Of a stretch of DNA of 58,591 bases, positions 17,321-26,954 are shown one piece after another. The stretch covers positions 1 to 58,591 of the forward strand of contig JALVQI010000242.1 in assembly GCA_027031485.1 (NCBI GenBank). The letters are read 5' to 3'. Positions within the stretch are counted from its first letter, which is position 1, and each line of letters opens with the position of its first letter. Below the pieces are notes generated by a model. It saw nothing but the letters and a program-made list of their open reading frames with translations. It made no database searches and had not been told where the DNA came from. This stretch comes from Candidatus Aminicenantota bacterium (GTDB taxonomy: Bacteria; Acidobacteriota; Aminicenantia; JAMOAD01). A program made the position numbers and the translations under genes.

Positions 17321-20300
17321 ATGAAGAAAACATCTAAAAAACATCTATTTACCTTCATTCTTATATTTTTGTTAATATCAGGCTTTTCTTTTGCTGAATT
17401 AAAGATAAAGGAAGAAAAGATTAAATTCAGAACCTATGGATTTTCCGACCCTGACCCGATTGCTAAGATGGGGAGAATCTATCCGTACTTTAGGTTTGAT
17501 AAATTTGCTTATAAACCGAAGGATAAATTCTGGAATATGGTTATTCTTGAAAATGATTATATAAAAGTGTGGGTTTCTCCGGAAATTGGAGGTAAGGTCT
17601 GGGGAGCTGTTGAAAAATCCTCAGGTTATCCCTTTGTCTATTTTAATAAGGCAGTAAAATTCAGAGATATTGGAATGAGGGGGCCCTGGACTTCGGGTGG
17701 AATTGAATTTAATTTCGGAACAATCGGTCATACTACCAATGTGGGAACTCCTGTGGATTATTATATAAGGAAAAACAGGGATGACAGTGTAAGTGTTTTT
17801 GTGGGAACTATGGACCTTACTTCAAGAACAAATTGGCAGGTTGAAATAAAACTGAAAGATGATAAGGCATACTTTGAAACAAATACCTTCTGGTTTAATC
17901 CGACAAACCTGGATACCTCTCTCTATCACTGGTTAAACAATGCCATTAATACGGGTGATGATCTCAAATATTTTTTTCAGGGTAATTATCATTTGGACCA
18001 TAATGGGATTCCTTATCCCTGGCCGATAAATAAAGAGGGAATAGATATTTCTTATTATAGAAACAATAATTTTGGAACATACAAACCCTATCATATCTTC
18101 GGGGCTTTTGTTAATTTTTTTTCCGAAGTCTGGCAGAATAAAAAAATAGGAGCAGGTCATTGGGGATTTTTCACAGATAAGCCGGGGAAAAAAATCTGGA
18201 TTTGGGGACTTTCAAGAGAGGGAGCTATCTGGGAAAGCCTGTTGGCAGATCAGGATTTAGGAAACAAGCAATATTCCGAAACACAATCAGGGATTTTATT
18301 CATTCAGGCAGGGCATAGTAGTAAGACTCCATTTAAACATGCATACTTTGCACCTCAAACCATTCAAAATTCCAGAGATATCTGGTTTGTAACAAAGGGG
18401 CTTCGGGAGATTAAAGATGCAAATGAAATAGGAGCTTTTAATTTTAAATTCAAAAACAAAAGTTTTATTTTTGAATTTTGCCCCTTTGAAAATATAAATA
18501 AAGAGCTAAAAATTTTCAATGATCACAAAAGTATATTTAAAGAAAAACTGAATCTCAAACTTTTGCAAATTTACAGGAAGAATATCAATTTAAGTAAAAC
18601 AGGAATAATTAAAGTATTCTTAGGTAACAGACTTATTTATGATTCCTCTTACAGCAATAAAATGAATAGGCCTGTGAAATCAAAGTTTAATCTTGATGAT
18701 GAAAATTATTATAATTATTATATCAAAGGTTTGGAGAAAAGCAGACAGAGGGATTACGGGGAGGCTCTTGAATTATTCAAAAAAGCTTACAAAATAGCCC
18801 CATACTTTTCACCTGTAGCCAATGAGTTGGCGGAAATTTACTACAGAAGAATGGAATACGAAAAGGCTTTAAAGTATGCAAGACTTTCTCTCTCAAATGA
18901 TGCATATGATCCAAAGGGTAACTTTTTTTACGGAGTGATAAACAATGAGTTAGGGAATATAGCTGATGCCAAGGATGGGTTCAGCATAGCCGGTAAATTT
19001 CCGGGATACAGGTCTGCAGCTTTTTCCAACTTAGCTGAAATATATTTTAAAGAAAAAAATTATGATTATTCGAAAGTTTTTGTAAAAAGGTCTTTAAACT
19101 ATAATAAATTCAATCTGAATGCATACAGAATATTGTCCGTAATTTACAGGAAAGAGGGAAAAAAATCAAAAGCATTGGAAGTTCAAAACAAAATACTCTC
19201 CTTTTACCCGCTTTCACACTTTTCAAGATTTGAAAGATTTTTGATTACAAATAATAAATCCGATCTCAATGAATTTAAAAGATACATAAAAAATGAATTT
19301 CCCGAACAGACCTATCTTGAAATAGCTCTTTATTATTATGGATCGGGCCTTTATCAGGAAGCTATAAAATTGCTAAATCTTTCACCGAAAAATCCAATAA
19401 TAAATTACTGGTTAAGCTATCTATATAATTTAGAAGGAAAGATTAAAGAGAGTAAAAAGTTTTTAAACCTTGCTTTAAATAGCTCTCCTTTTCTCATTTT
19501 CCCATTCAGACATGAAACCTTAAAAGTTTTGAAATGGGCTGAGAGTTTGAAGGAAAACTGGAAAAACAAATATTATATGGGTTTAATCTATTGGAGTAAA
19601 TACAGGATTGAAGAGGCAAAAAAATATTTTCTCAAATGTAAAAATCTTCCTGACTATCCCTATTTTTACATAACAAATGGAAGATTGTTTGAAAAAGATA
19701 ATCCAAAATTATCAGAGGAATCATACCTTAGAGCATATAGACTTGCTCCCAAATCATGGAGAATTTATCACTCAATCTATAATTTTTATAAATCTCAAAA
19801 AAACATTGAAAGAGCATACTATTTTGCTAAAAAAGGAGCAAAAAGATTCAAAGACTTTTATCTGCTTCATTTTGATTATGCTGATGCCCTATATCATAAA
19901 GGAAAATACAAGAAAGCTCTGTCAATTTTAAACAGACTAACAATTTTACCATCTGAAGCGGCTACCTTCGGAAGGACTCTTTACAATAGGGTAACCATTA
20001 TGTATGCAATCTCCTTAATGAAAAAAGGAAAATATAAAAAGGCTATTTTTTACCTTGAGAAGGCAAAATTATGGCCTGAACATCTTGGAGCGGGAAAACC
20101 TTTTGATGCTGATGAGAGGATAGAAAATTATCTTGAGGCAATCTCATATAAAAAATTGGGTGATATTAAAAAATCTGAAGAGCTTTTAAAAGATGTTGTT
20201 AAATACACTGTAAGCAGAACAACAGATATATTAACCAAAAGCTACCCTGAGTACGATATTATAGGCTATCTTGCTGCTGATAAATTAAAGGATTTCAAGG

Positions 20301-20458
20301 CAAAAGAGAAAATAGAAAATATAATAAATACAAGAGATAAGGATGTAAGAGAGGTCTTTAAAAATTCAGATAACAAAAATTATTTATCAAAAGCTTTTAA
20401 AAACACAGCTCCGGATTCCAGTATGAATTTTCTTTTAAAGGTTCTATTAAATATATAG
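17321..20458 (+). CDS. Large exported DUF5107 protein with C-terminal TPR repeats
   Basis: 1045 residues. A signal peptide (residues 1-25) leads to a DUF5107 region (about 45-400), recognised by the N-terminal WVSPEIGGKVWGA, the GGIEFNFG segment and GHWGFFTD. This domain has a galactose-mutarotase-like sandwich fold and is thought to bind or process carbohydrate. From about residue 465 to 990 there are many TPR-like helix pairs, for example YEKALKYARLSL and YKKALSILNRL. The protein is probably periplasmic or surface-attached. A strong AAGGAGGAATAA ribosome binding site supports the start. It stands alone, and the substrate is unknown. Confidence 0.8.
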   Translation: MKKTSKKHLFTFILIFLLISGFSFAELKIKEEKIKFRTYGFSDPDPIAKMGRIYPYFRFDKFAYKPKDKFWNMVILENDYIKVWVSPEIGGKVWGAVEKSSGYPFVYFNKAVKFRDIGMRGPWTSGGIEFNFGTIGHTTNVGTPVDYYIRKNRDDSVSVFVGTMDLTSRTNWQVEIKLKDDKAYFETNTFWFNPTNLDTSLYHWLNNAINTGDDLKYFFQGNYHLDHNGIPYPWPINKEGIDISYYRNNNFGTYKPYHIFGAFVNFFSEVWQNKKIGAGHWGFFTDKPGKKIWIWGLSREGAIWESLLADQDLGNKQYSETQSGILFIQAGHSSKTPFKHAYFAPQTIQNSRDIWFVTKGLREIKDANEIGAFNFKFKNKSFIFEFCPFENINKELKIFNDHKSIFKEKLNLKLLQIYRKNINLSKTGIIKVFLGNRLIYDSSYSNKMNRPVKSKFNLDDENYYNYYIKGLEKSRQRDYGEALELFKKAYKIAPYFSPVANELAEIYYRRMEYEKALKYARLSLSNDAYDPKGNFFYGVINNELGNIADAKDGFSIAGKFPGYRSAAFSNLAEIYFKEKNYDYSKVFVKRSLNYNKFNLNAYRILSVIYRKEGKKSKALEVQNKILSFYPLSHFSRFERFLITNNKSDLNEFKRYIKNEFPEQTYLEIALYYYGSGLYQEAIKLLNLSPKNPIINYWLSYLYNLEGKIKESKKFLNLALNSSPFLIFPFRHETLKVLKWAESLKENWKNKYYMGLIYWSKYRIEEAKKYFLKCKNLPDYPYFYITNGRLFEKDNPKLSEESYLRAYRLAPKSWRIYHSIYNFYKSQKNIERAYYFAKKGAKRFKDFYLLHFDYADALYHKGKYKKALSILNRLTILPSEAATFGRTLYNRVTIMYAISLMKKGKYKKAIFYLEKAKLWPEHLGAGKPFDADERIENYLEAISYKKLGDIKKSEELLKDVVKYTVSRTTDILTKSYPEYDIIGYLAADKLKDFKAKEKIENIINTRDKDVREVFKNSDNKNYLSKAFKNTAPDSSMNFLLKVLLNI

Positions 20459-20540
20459 TTAAAAACTAATTTGTAAAGAAGATAGAATTTTAGTTAAATA
20501 GTTAGCGTTGAGAATTTTGTATCTTTAAATGGTGAAATTT

Positions 20541-21518
20541 TTATGTTATTCTCTTTGATCTCTTTATCTCTTTTACCACAAGATAGATACCAAAAAAGAA
20601 ACCTCCAAAGAAGATTGTTGCTGTTATAGGATTAAAGATTAACCACGGTTCCTGAAATATTCTCCACTTTGCCAATATCTCAATATCATTCCAGAACACC
20701 ATTGTGGCAGGAATTGCATATCTCAACCTTGGGCCAAAACCTTTTATTTGCATTAATTTTAAGAACAGATATCCGCTGAAAGAAAAGGAAAGAAAAAATA
20801 CTCCGTAGGTAAACCAGCTGTATACTCCAAATATTTTTTCATCATAGGCAAGCAAAAGAAGCACATAAAAAAACCATGTTACTGTTGAAAACATAAAAGC
20901 TGTATGAGGAGCGTAATTATAAATTTTTCCGTTGGCAACACTACCTCTCATAAGATTAAAGTTTCTTCTGAAATACATAAAGAAATTACATCTTGAACAT
21001 TCAAGAAAGAGCATATATGCAATTATAATCAAGAGAAATCCCCAGGAGTATTTCATTAAGATATACTCGCCATACTCACCTATCAACTTTCCCTTAAAAA
21101 CAGTTATCTTCTTAGCAATCCCTAAAATCCTCGCGGAAATCAAAAGTGAAAATTCAAGACCTGTCCACAAAAACAGACCCGCTATTAACCCTGCTATACT
21201 CTGCGCAGCATCATTGGTGATTCTTTTTGAAAAAAATAAAATCAAAAACCCGATAAGAAAAAGAGATAGCATGGAATAAATTATGAATTTTGAATTCGGT
21301 AATAAATAAAATTTTACCTTTTCATTCTTATTTAAAAGAGAAAGTGAATTTTCATAAACCTTAATTTCCTCGTTGTTTTTCTTCTTTTCACTCTCCTTTA
21401 GATTAAACTCTAATCCCTTTTTAAAGGAATAATCTCCAAACCATTTTCCCTCTGATTTAATATTGTTTTCATAAAAATCTTTTGAAACATTCAAATCAAT
21501 ATGATTGATAATCACCAT
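20541..21518 (-). CDS. Hypothetical membrane protein, main frame of a likely frameshifted gene
   Basis: 325 residues from the ATG at 21518, with a soluble N-terminal stretch (residues 1-75) and about six to seven membrane helices. A CxxC (ECSRCNFF) lies in the middle. No ribosome binding site precedes this ATG, while the same frame is open further upstream (reading FTLASGHLF). The real start is more likely the well-formed ATG at 21601, connected through a one-base change in the A6 run at 21554-21559 (see the separate entry). The family is not recognised. It converges on the DUF5107 gene. Confidence 0.6.
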   Translation of the reverse strand: MVIINHIDLNVSKDFYENNIKSEGKWFGDYSFKKGLEFNLKESEKKKNNEEIKVYENSLSLLNKNEKVKFYLLPNSKFIIYSMLSLFLIGFLILFFSKRITNDAAQSIAGLIAGLFLWTGLEFSLLISARILGIAKKITVFKGKLIGEYGEYILMKYSWGFLLIIIAYMLFLECSRCNFFMYFRRNFNLMRGSVANGKIYNYAPHTAFMFSTVTWFFYVLLLLAYDEKIFGVYSWFTYGVFFLSFSFSGYLFLKLMQIKGFGPRLRYAIPATMVFWNDIEILAKWRIFQEPWLIFNPITATIFFGGFFFGIYLVVKEIKRSKRIT

Positions 21519-21601
21519 GAAGAGATGCCCGGAGGCAAGGGTAAAAGCACAAGAAAAAATGCTAAAACAGATTGACCTACATAAAGTTTTTTATTACTCA
21601 T
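21512..21601 (-). other. Out-of-frame 5' end of the membrane-protein gene (signal sequence)
   Basis: An ATG at 21601 with a ribosome binding site GAGGA (21613-21609) seven bases upstream opens a 29-codon frame, MSNKKLYVGQSVLAFF..., that stops at 21514-21512. Adding one base to the T6 run of the coding strand (21559-21554) would join it to the 325-residue frame, giving SVLAFFSCAFTLASGHLF, a convincing signal or anchor sequence. This is either a natural frameshift, a phase-variable tract or a sequence error. Confidence 0.6.
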
Positions 21602-21674
21602 AATAAATTCCTCAAAAATTATAGCATTTTTTCTTTTTGAGATATAGTCTTTCTGAAGCTCTTGATAATGATAC

Positions 21675-21703
21675 TTGATTTTTTCCACTTTTTGTATTAT
21701 AAG
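21675..21703 (+). promoter_or_regulatory. Promoter of the chemoreceptor gene
   Basis: TTGATT (21675-21680) and TATAAG (21698-21703) are 17 bases apart. The ribosome binding site GGAGGA follows before the ATG at 21736. No sigma-28 (flagellar-type) promoter was recognised. Confidence 0.45.
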
Positions 21704-21735
21704 TCTATACAGATTTCAGAGAAAGGAGGAATTTT

Positions 21736-23793
21736 ATGAAAAATAGAGCGAGGTTGATTAAAAGACTCAGTATTTATCAAAAGATTGTAATAGTCATGTT
21801 ACTCGTAGGTCTTATCCCTATTCTTACAACATATTTTTTTGTTAATGCAAGGACAAAAAATATTCTTCAGGAACAAACCATTACTGATATTAAAGCTTTG
21901 CAATCGGCAAAGGCAATTGATATTGAAAATAATATCAATAATCTTCTAAAACAAATCAAAGCGACGGCGGAGTTAAATCTGATCAGGAAAATTTACGGAC
22001 AACTCAAATCTTATCATGATAGGATGAAAGCGGGAATTAATACATCATACCCGATAAATACAAAAGAATATAAAAAGCTTTATTCCGCCATTTATAATGA
22101 AATAAAAGATTTTGCCACCGACATGGGTTATGCGGATCTTTATCTTATATGTGCAGCTCATGGACATGTTATGTTCTCTTTAAAACAGCTTGATGACCTT
22201 GGAACTAATTTAAGGTATGGAAAGTATAAAGATACGAGCCTTGCCATACTCTGGGATAGTATAGTTCACAAAACAAAAAAAGAGACTGTAATGGATTTTG
22301 AACCTTATCCTCCTGCAAAAAATGAACAAACAGCATTCATAGGAGCTCCCGTTAAAGATAAAACCGGTAAATTATTAGCCATTGTTGTCGTTCCCCTTCC
22401 TTATAGCGACTATATGAAAATAGTGCAGGTAAGAAAAGGTCTGGGAAAAAGCGGAGAGTCATACATAGTTGGAGTGGGAAGGGATGGAAAGACATATCTT
22501 AGAAGCAACAGAATAGTTAAAAAGGGGAAAATAGGGGATCCGAAGAGTGACCGTATTATAAAAAAGTGTTTGTTTGAAAAAAAGACAGGAGTGGAAGAGA
22601 AAACAGGTTCAACAGGTAATAGAGAGATAGTTTTTTACACACCTTTAAGAATAGAGGGACTTAAATGGGGACTTTTTACAACCATAAAAAAGGGTGAGCT
22701 TTTGGCCCCTGTTCACAGGCTTGGCAAAATACTTTTATCTTTTATCTTTCTGACAGTAATAATTATAATAATTGTCATCATTATATTTGGCAAACAGATA
22801 GTAAAGCCAATAAAAAGAATGATTGCAAGAGCTCAGGATCTTGCTACGGGAGAGGCTGATCTAACAAAGAGAGTCGTTGCTGAAAATCAGGATGAATTGG
22901 GAGAGCTTGCGAACTGGTTTAATAAATTTATAGAGAGAATTCAGTCCATTGTGTCAGAGGTAAAAACAAATGCTTCTGTCGTATCATCAGCCTCCACAGA
23001 GCTTTCATCAACATCGGAGGAGCTTACCGCAACAACGGAGGAGCAGAATGCTCAGGCAGCCTCTGTTGCATCCGCTATGGAGGAGTTGACTGCAACAATT
23101 GAAGATAATCAGAGAATGGTGGAACAGGCTCAGGAGAATGTTTCAAACATGGAAAATGTTATGAATGATACATCAGCAACAATTCTCCAGATAACCAACT
23201 CAATAGGGGAGATTGCGGGAAAATTCGAGAATCTTGCGACAATGATAAATGATTTCGGTAAGTCAGCAAAAGGTATAGGGGAGATACTCTCTGTTATAAC
23301 GGATATTGCGGATCAGACAAATCTTCTTGCTCTGAATGCTGCCATAGAGGCTGCAAGAGCAGGAGAGGCCGGAAGGGGTTTTGCAGTTGTTGCGGATGAA
23401 ATAAGAAAGCTTGCGGAGAGAACTGCAAAATCTACAAAGGAGATAGAAGAGATAACCAAAAAGATTCAGGTCGGAGCTGAGAATGCTGTCAATGCAATGG
23501 ATGTATCCTTAAAAGAGGTTATAAAGGGACAGGATTTGGCAAATAATGGAAGAACAATGATTGAAAGATTAATAGAGGAATCAAGAAAGGTTCAGGAAGT
23601 GACAATGGCAGTGTCAACAGCTACAACTGAGCAAGCGGTTACGGTTAAAGAGGTTAATTCCAGTATCCAGCATATTGCACAGGCTTCGGAACAATCCAAA
23701 ATAGCAATATCTCAGATTGCCACGACTTCAAATGATCTTGCACGACAGGCTGAGAATTTGAAAGAGCTTGTGGATAAGTTTAGGACCGAATAG
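21736..23793 (+). CDS. Methyl-accepting chemotaxis protein
   Basis: 685 residues. First membrane helix at about 17-37, a periplasmic sensor of about 290 residues (probably dCache type), second membrane helix at about 331-355, HAMP domain (about 356-410) and a long cytoplasmic coiled coil with the receptor hairpin tip [18 protein letters not shown]. Glu/Gln-rich heptads on both flanks are probable methylation sites. It would signal to CheA/CheW. No other che gene is nearby. The ligand is unknown. Confidence 0.95.
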   Translation: MKNRARLIKRLSIYQKIVIVMLLVGLIPILTTYFFVNARTKNILQEQTITDIKALQSAKAIDIENNINNLLKQIKATAELNLIRKIYGQLKSYHDRMKAGINTSYPINTKEYKKLYSAIYNEIKDFATDMGYADLYLICAAHGHVMFSLKQLDDLGTNLRYGKYKDTSLAILWDSIVHKTKKETVMDFEPYPPAKNEQTAFIGAPVKDKTGKLLAIVVVPLPYSDYMKIVQVRKGLGKSGESYIVGVGRDGKTYLRSNRIVKKGKIGDPKSDRIIKKCLFEKKTGVEEKTGSTGNREIVFYTPLRIEGLKWGLFTTIKKGELLAPVHRLGKILLSFIFLTVIIIIIVIIIFGKQIVKPIKRMIARAQDLATGEADLTKRVVAENQDELGELANWFNKFIERIQSIVSEVKTNASVVSSASTELSSTSEELTATTEEQNAQAASVASAMEELTATIEDNQRMVEQAQENVSNMENVMNDTSATILQITNSIGEIAGKFENLATMINDFGKSAKGIGEILSVITDIADQTNLLALNAAIEAARAGEAGRGFAVVADEIRKLAERTAKSTKEIEEITKKIQVGAENAVNAMDVSLKEVIKGQDLANNGRTMIERLIEESRKVQEVTMAVSTATTEQAVTVKEVNSSIQHIAQASEQSKIAISQIATTSNDLARQAENLKELVDKFRTE

Positions 23794-23926
23794 ATTATGA
23801 TTTATTGATTGGTAAAAAGGTTTAACAAGAGTTCAGAGGAGAAAATCTTATAAAGATTGGATTTAGAGTGAGAAGGAATTTAATGCTTTAAGCAAGACTA
23901 TTTGTCATAGAATAAAGTTCTGGGGC

Positions 23927-25378
23927 TTATTTTATGATTTTAATTAAATCTCCTCTTTTTAAACTGTTGTAAAGAGCAATATTGTTAATAATAGAAATTT
24001 TTTTCCATAATCTTTTCGGGATGGAATTTTTTCGAAGATAATCCTGAAGTGTCCGGGTTTTTCTTACTCTTTTTATATAAACCCTACGGGGTTTTCTATT
24101 TAGGTAATAGGGATTGGTTAGGTTGGAAAATGAATTCATCGTTGAAATTATAGCTCTTTTTCTAATATTATATTTATCAGGAGTTGAAGCAGCCAGGAAG
24201 GTGAACATATAACTTCCTTTTTTAATGGTATCTATTAATGCTCTTACCTTAGAGGTGGTTCCATCATTTTGTTTGTTGTAAATTAAAAAATCGATATAGT
24301 AAGCGGAAAAGCCGTTTACTCTGAAATTCCCATAGGAAATTAGGTCTGTAGTTTCAAATTTCTTGTACAGTCCTTCCGCATAACTCGAGGGATTAGCATT
24401 ATTCCTTTCAGCCATCAGTAAGATTACGGAATTTTTATCCTTTGAGACTATCTTTACTTGTTTAGGTGTGTTGTAGACACTCCAGCCGGGAGGAATTTTA
24501 AAATAGAATCTCATCTCAGGGTGGTAAAAGTATCCGTTTTCCACATAGCCCTGTCTGGGATCTTTACCATAAACAAGTCCATTTATATTTTTTAAATAAT
24601 AGACTCTTTTAACTACAAGATTATTATCCTCTAATTTGAGATAGGAGATAGCTCTTTCAATTCTTTTTTTTGTCAAAGGGTGAGTTGACAGAAAGTTCGG
24701 AAGATGTGGACCTCCCGCCTCTTTTGTGAGATTTTCAAGAGAGTAAAAAAACTTTACAATTCCTTCGGGATTGTAACCAGCTCTTCTTGCGTATAAGATT
24801 CCAAGTGAATCCGCCTCATATTCATTATCTCTGCTATATTTTAAGAATAAAAGCTGAGTTCCGATGGAAATCAGTGGTGCAATATCTCTGACTTTTTTAC
24901 TCAAACCGGCTGCCACAACCAGCCCTGCATTAAAGAGAATTGCCCTTGACATGGCCTTTGCCGAATGTCTTGCGTTTACGTGACCAAGCTCATGCCCTAA
25001 CACTGTGGCTAACTCACATTCACTATTAAGCATTGCAAGAAGTCCTCTTGTTATGTAAATATATCCTCCCGGTGCAGCGAATGCATTGACAACATCACTA
25101 TCCAACACTGAAAAATAATATTTTATGTTTTTTCTATGAACATGTTGAACGAGCTTTTGTCCCACTCGGGTGACATAATTATTTAATTTAGAACTTCGGT
25201 ATATACCATATTCGGCTCTAACGCTTTTATCAACGGATTTACCGATTTCAATTTCCTGAGATTCAGGTATAAGCATTAACTCTTTTTTTCCTGTTACCGG
25301 ATTAACCGCACAGCTTACAATAAAAATGGAAAACGATAATAACAAAAAAAACAAAATATTATATTTTCTTCCTCTCAT
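23927..25378 (-). CDS. Lipoprotein M48 family zinc metalloprotease (BepA/LoiP-like)
   Basis: 483 residues. The lipobox FIVSC near residue 23 predicts lipid attachment after signal cleavage. The protease core has HELGH (about residue 129) and the third zinc ligand in EYEADSLG, so it should be active. After the protease domain (to about 245) there is a region of about 170 residues with the NAxPSSYAEGL-like segment, and a short C-terminal extension. The family acts in outer-membrane protein quality control. It has its own promoter at 25396-25424. Confidence 0.9.
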   Translation of the reverse strand: MRGRKYNILFFLLLSFSIFIVSCAVNPVTGKKELMLIPESQEIEIGKSVDKSVRAEYGIYRSSKLNNYVTRVGQKLVQHVHRKNIKYYFSVLDSDVVNAFAAPGGYIYITRGLLAMLNSECELATVLGHELGHVNARHSAKAMSRAILFNAGLVVAAGLSKKVRDIAPLISIGTQLLFLKYSRDNEYEADSLGILYARRAGYNPEGIVKFFYSLENLTKEAGGPHLPNFLSTHPLTKKRIERAISYLKLEDNNLVVKRVYYLKNINGLVYGKDPRQGYVENGYFYHPEMRFYFKIPPGWSVYNTPKQVKIVSKDKNSVILLMAERNNANPSSYAEGLYKKFETTDLISYGNFRVNGFSAYYIDFLIYNKQNDGTTSKVRALIDTIKKGSYMFTFLAASTPDKYNIRKRAIISTMNSFSNLTNPYYLNRKPRRVYIKRVRKTRTLQDYLRKNSIPKRLWKKISIINNIALYNSLKRGDLIKIIK

Positions 25379-25395
25379 TACAAACTCCCAGATAA

Positions 25396-25424
25396 TTATT
25401 ACATTTAAAATAAAGAAATGTCAA
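25396..25424 (-). promoter_or_regulatory. Promoter of the M48 protease gene
   Basis: On the minus strand TTGACA (25424-25419), 17-base spacer, TAATAA (25401-25396). Transcription would start about ten bases before the ATG at 25378, leaving only a very short leader with GGGAG. Confidence 0.55.
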
Positions 25425-25428
25425 ACTC

Positions 25429-25452
25429 TCCCTTTGCGTTAAAAATAATCTT
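25429..25452. repeat. Second copy of the 24-bp motif at 4732-4755
   Basis: Differs from the first copy at two positions. It lies immediately upstream of the M48 promoter, in the gap behind the TPR gene. Confidence 0.35.
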
Positions 25453-25484
25453 ACCGAAACGAATAAGTTTAGTCAGAAAAAATC

Positions 25485-26954
25485 TTACTCAAATGGAGGA
25501 GGAGGGAAATTAAAAGATTCTCTATTTCTTATTTTATCGATATCTGTATTTGCGGGATATCTACTCTTAAGGTGATTATAAAGAGAATCAAAATTCCCTT
25601 GATCACCTGTTCTGTAAAAAAGTTCAAGTCTTAGCAATTCGTAGATTATTTTATCTTTTAGCATAATCGCTTTTTCAATTGATTTGAGGGCTTTATCATA
25701 TTTCCCTTGAAAAAAAGAGGCTAAAGACAGTGCATAGTAAACCCTATCATTTAACGGATCATTAAAAAGATATCTTCTTAACAATTTTTCTGAAATAAAA
25801 AGATTCTTATTTTTTAAGGCCTCAATTCCTTCCTTAAAATAATAGGTATCCTTTTTAATAGGAATATCCTCATAGAGAATTGGTAAAAAGGTGGGTTCTT
25901 CATCAGGTGGGAAGAATGAAATATCATTCAAAAGTTCTGAAAGTAAATCTTTCGGATTATTTTTCAGAAAAGTTCCAGAATTTTCCTCTTTTATGCTTTT
26001 TTCCATTATTCTTTTAAAAAGTTCAATCTGTATGGGATTTTTATAAGCAATTTTAACGGATTTTTCTATTTCCTCCTTTGCTTTTTTAAGATTTTTCTCT
26101 TTGAATTCAAAAAGAGAATAATTATAGTAAACTCTCCAATCTTCGGGCGAAAGACTTTCCGCCTCCATCAGGTATTCTCTTATCTCTCCTTTATTCCCTC
26201 CTGATAAAATTAGTAAGACAGCATAATTATTCAAATCGCAAATGCTTTTATTCTGAATTTTATCCAGTAGATTTTTAGCGCTTTCAAAATCAGAAAGTTT
26301 TATTAGGGAGAAAATCTTGATTCTATACTCTTTCATTGTTTTAGGCTCATTTAAAAAATCAACTATACTTTCATAATCTTCTTCGTCTATCAATTCTTTT
26401 AAATATAATTCTCTCAAAAATTGTGACTCGGGGAATTTCTTAAGCCCCTTTCTTATTGTTTCCAATCTCTCACTATTGTATTTTTTTATTGCTTCAACCA
26501 CAACCAAAAGCTCATCTTTATTTAATTCTTTCTCTTTATCACCATAGATAAAATGAGAAAGTGAATTTAGGAGATTCTTAATATTCGTTTCTTTTATCGT
26601 TTTGGAGCTAATTACGAATTTTTTTAAGTTAAATTTTTTTATCTTTAATTGAATCATTCCGGCTTTTTCCGTAATTTCGCCAAAGTAAACATTATTTGCT
26701 TTAAGCTCCATTCCCTTCTTAAGAATGTAACTAAAACTAACTTCTCCTGAAATTTTAACATCTTTTTCGGAAGAATCAGGATAATTTAATCCCAATAAAA
26801 ACTTTTCACCTGATAATGAATCATAAAGGAGAAAAGGAACAGCCACTTGTAACCATTTATTTTCTCTTCTGGCTTTAAACCACCAGACAAGATCTGAGGC
26901 TATGGTAAGCTTTAGAAGGATAAATATGAAAAGAATGATTAAGACTTTTTTCAT
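25485..26954 (-). CDS. Exported TPR-like protein
   Basis: 489 residues with an N-terminal signal peptide (residues 1-19, ending TIAS). The first part (about 20-150) is predicted beta-rich. The remainder consists of TPR-like helical pairs such as VYYNYSLFEFKEKNLKKAK and VYYALSLASFFQGKYDKAL. The start overlaps the phosphatase gene by four bases (ATGA), so it is translated with it, as last gene of the mtnP-pfkB-lptFG operon. It is probably a periplasmic scaffold; a link to LPS export is only positional. Confidence 0.7.
   Translation of the reverse strand: MKKVLIILFIFILLKLTIASDLVWWFKARRENKWLQVAVPFLLYDSLSGEKFLLGLNYPDSSEKDVKISGEVSFSYILKKGMELKANNVYFGEITEKAGMIQLKIKKFNLKKFVISSKTIKETNIKNLLNSLSHFIYGDKEKELNKDELLVVVEAIKKYNSERLETIRKGLKKFPESQFLRELYLKELIDEEDYESIVDFLNEPKTMKEYRIKIFSLIKLSDFESAKNLLDKIQNKSICDLNNYAVLLILSGGNKGEIREYLMEAESLSPEDWRVYYNYSLFEFKEKNLKKAKEEIEKSVKIAYKNPIQIELFKRIMEKSIKEENSGTFLKNNPKDLLSELLNDISFFPPDEEPTFLPILYEDIPIKKDTYYFKEGIEALKNKNLFISEKLLRRYLFNDPLNDRVYYALSLASFFQGKYDKALKSIEKAIMLKDKIIYELLRLELFYRTGDQGNFDSLYNHLKSRYPANTDIDKIRNRESFNFPPPPFE

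Noticed and set aside
21554-21559. Programmed -1 ribosomal frameshift
   Set aside because: The run is short, the slip codons pair poorly and no downstream pseudoknot is visible. A one-base indel explains the data better.
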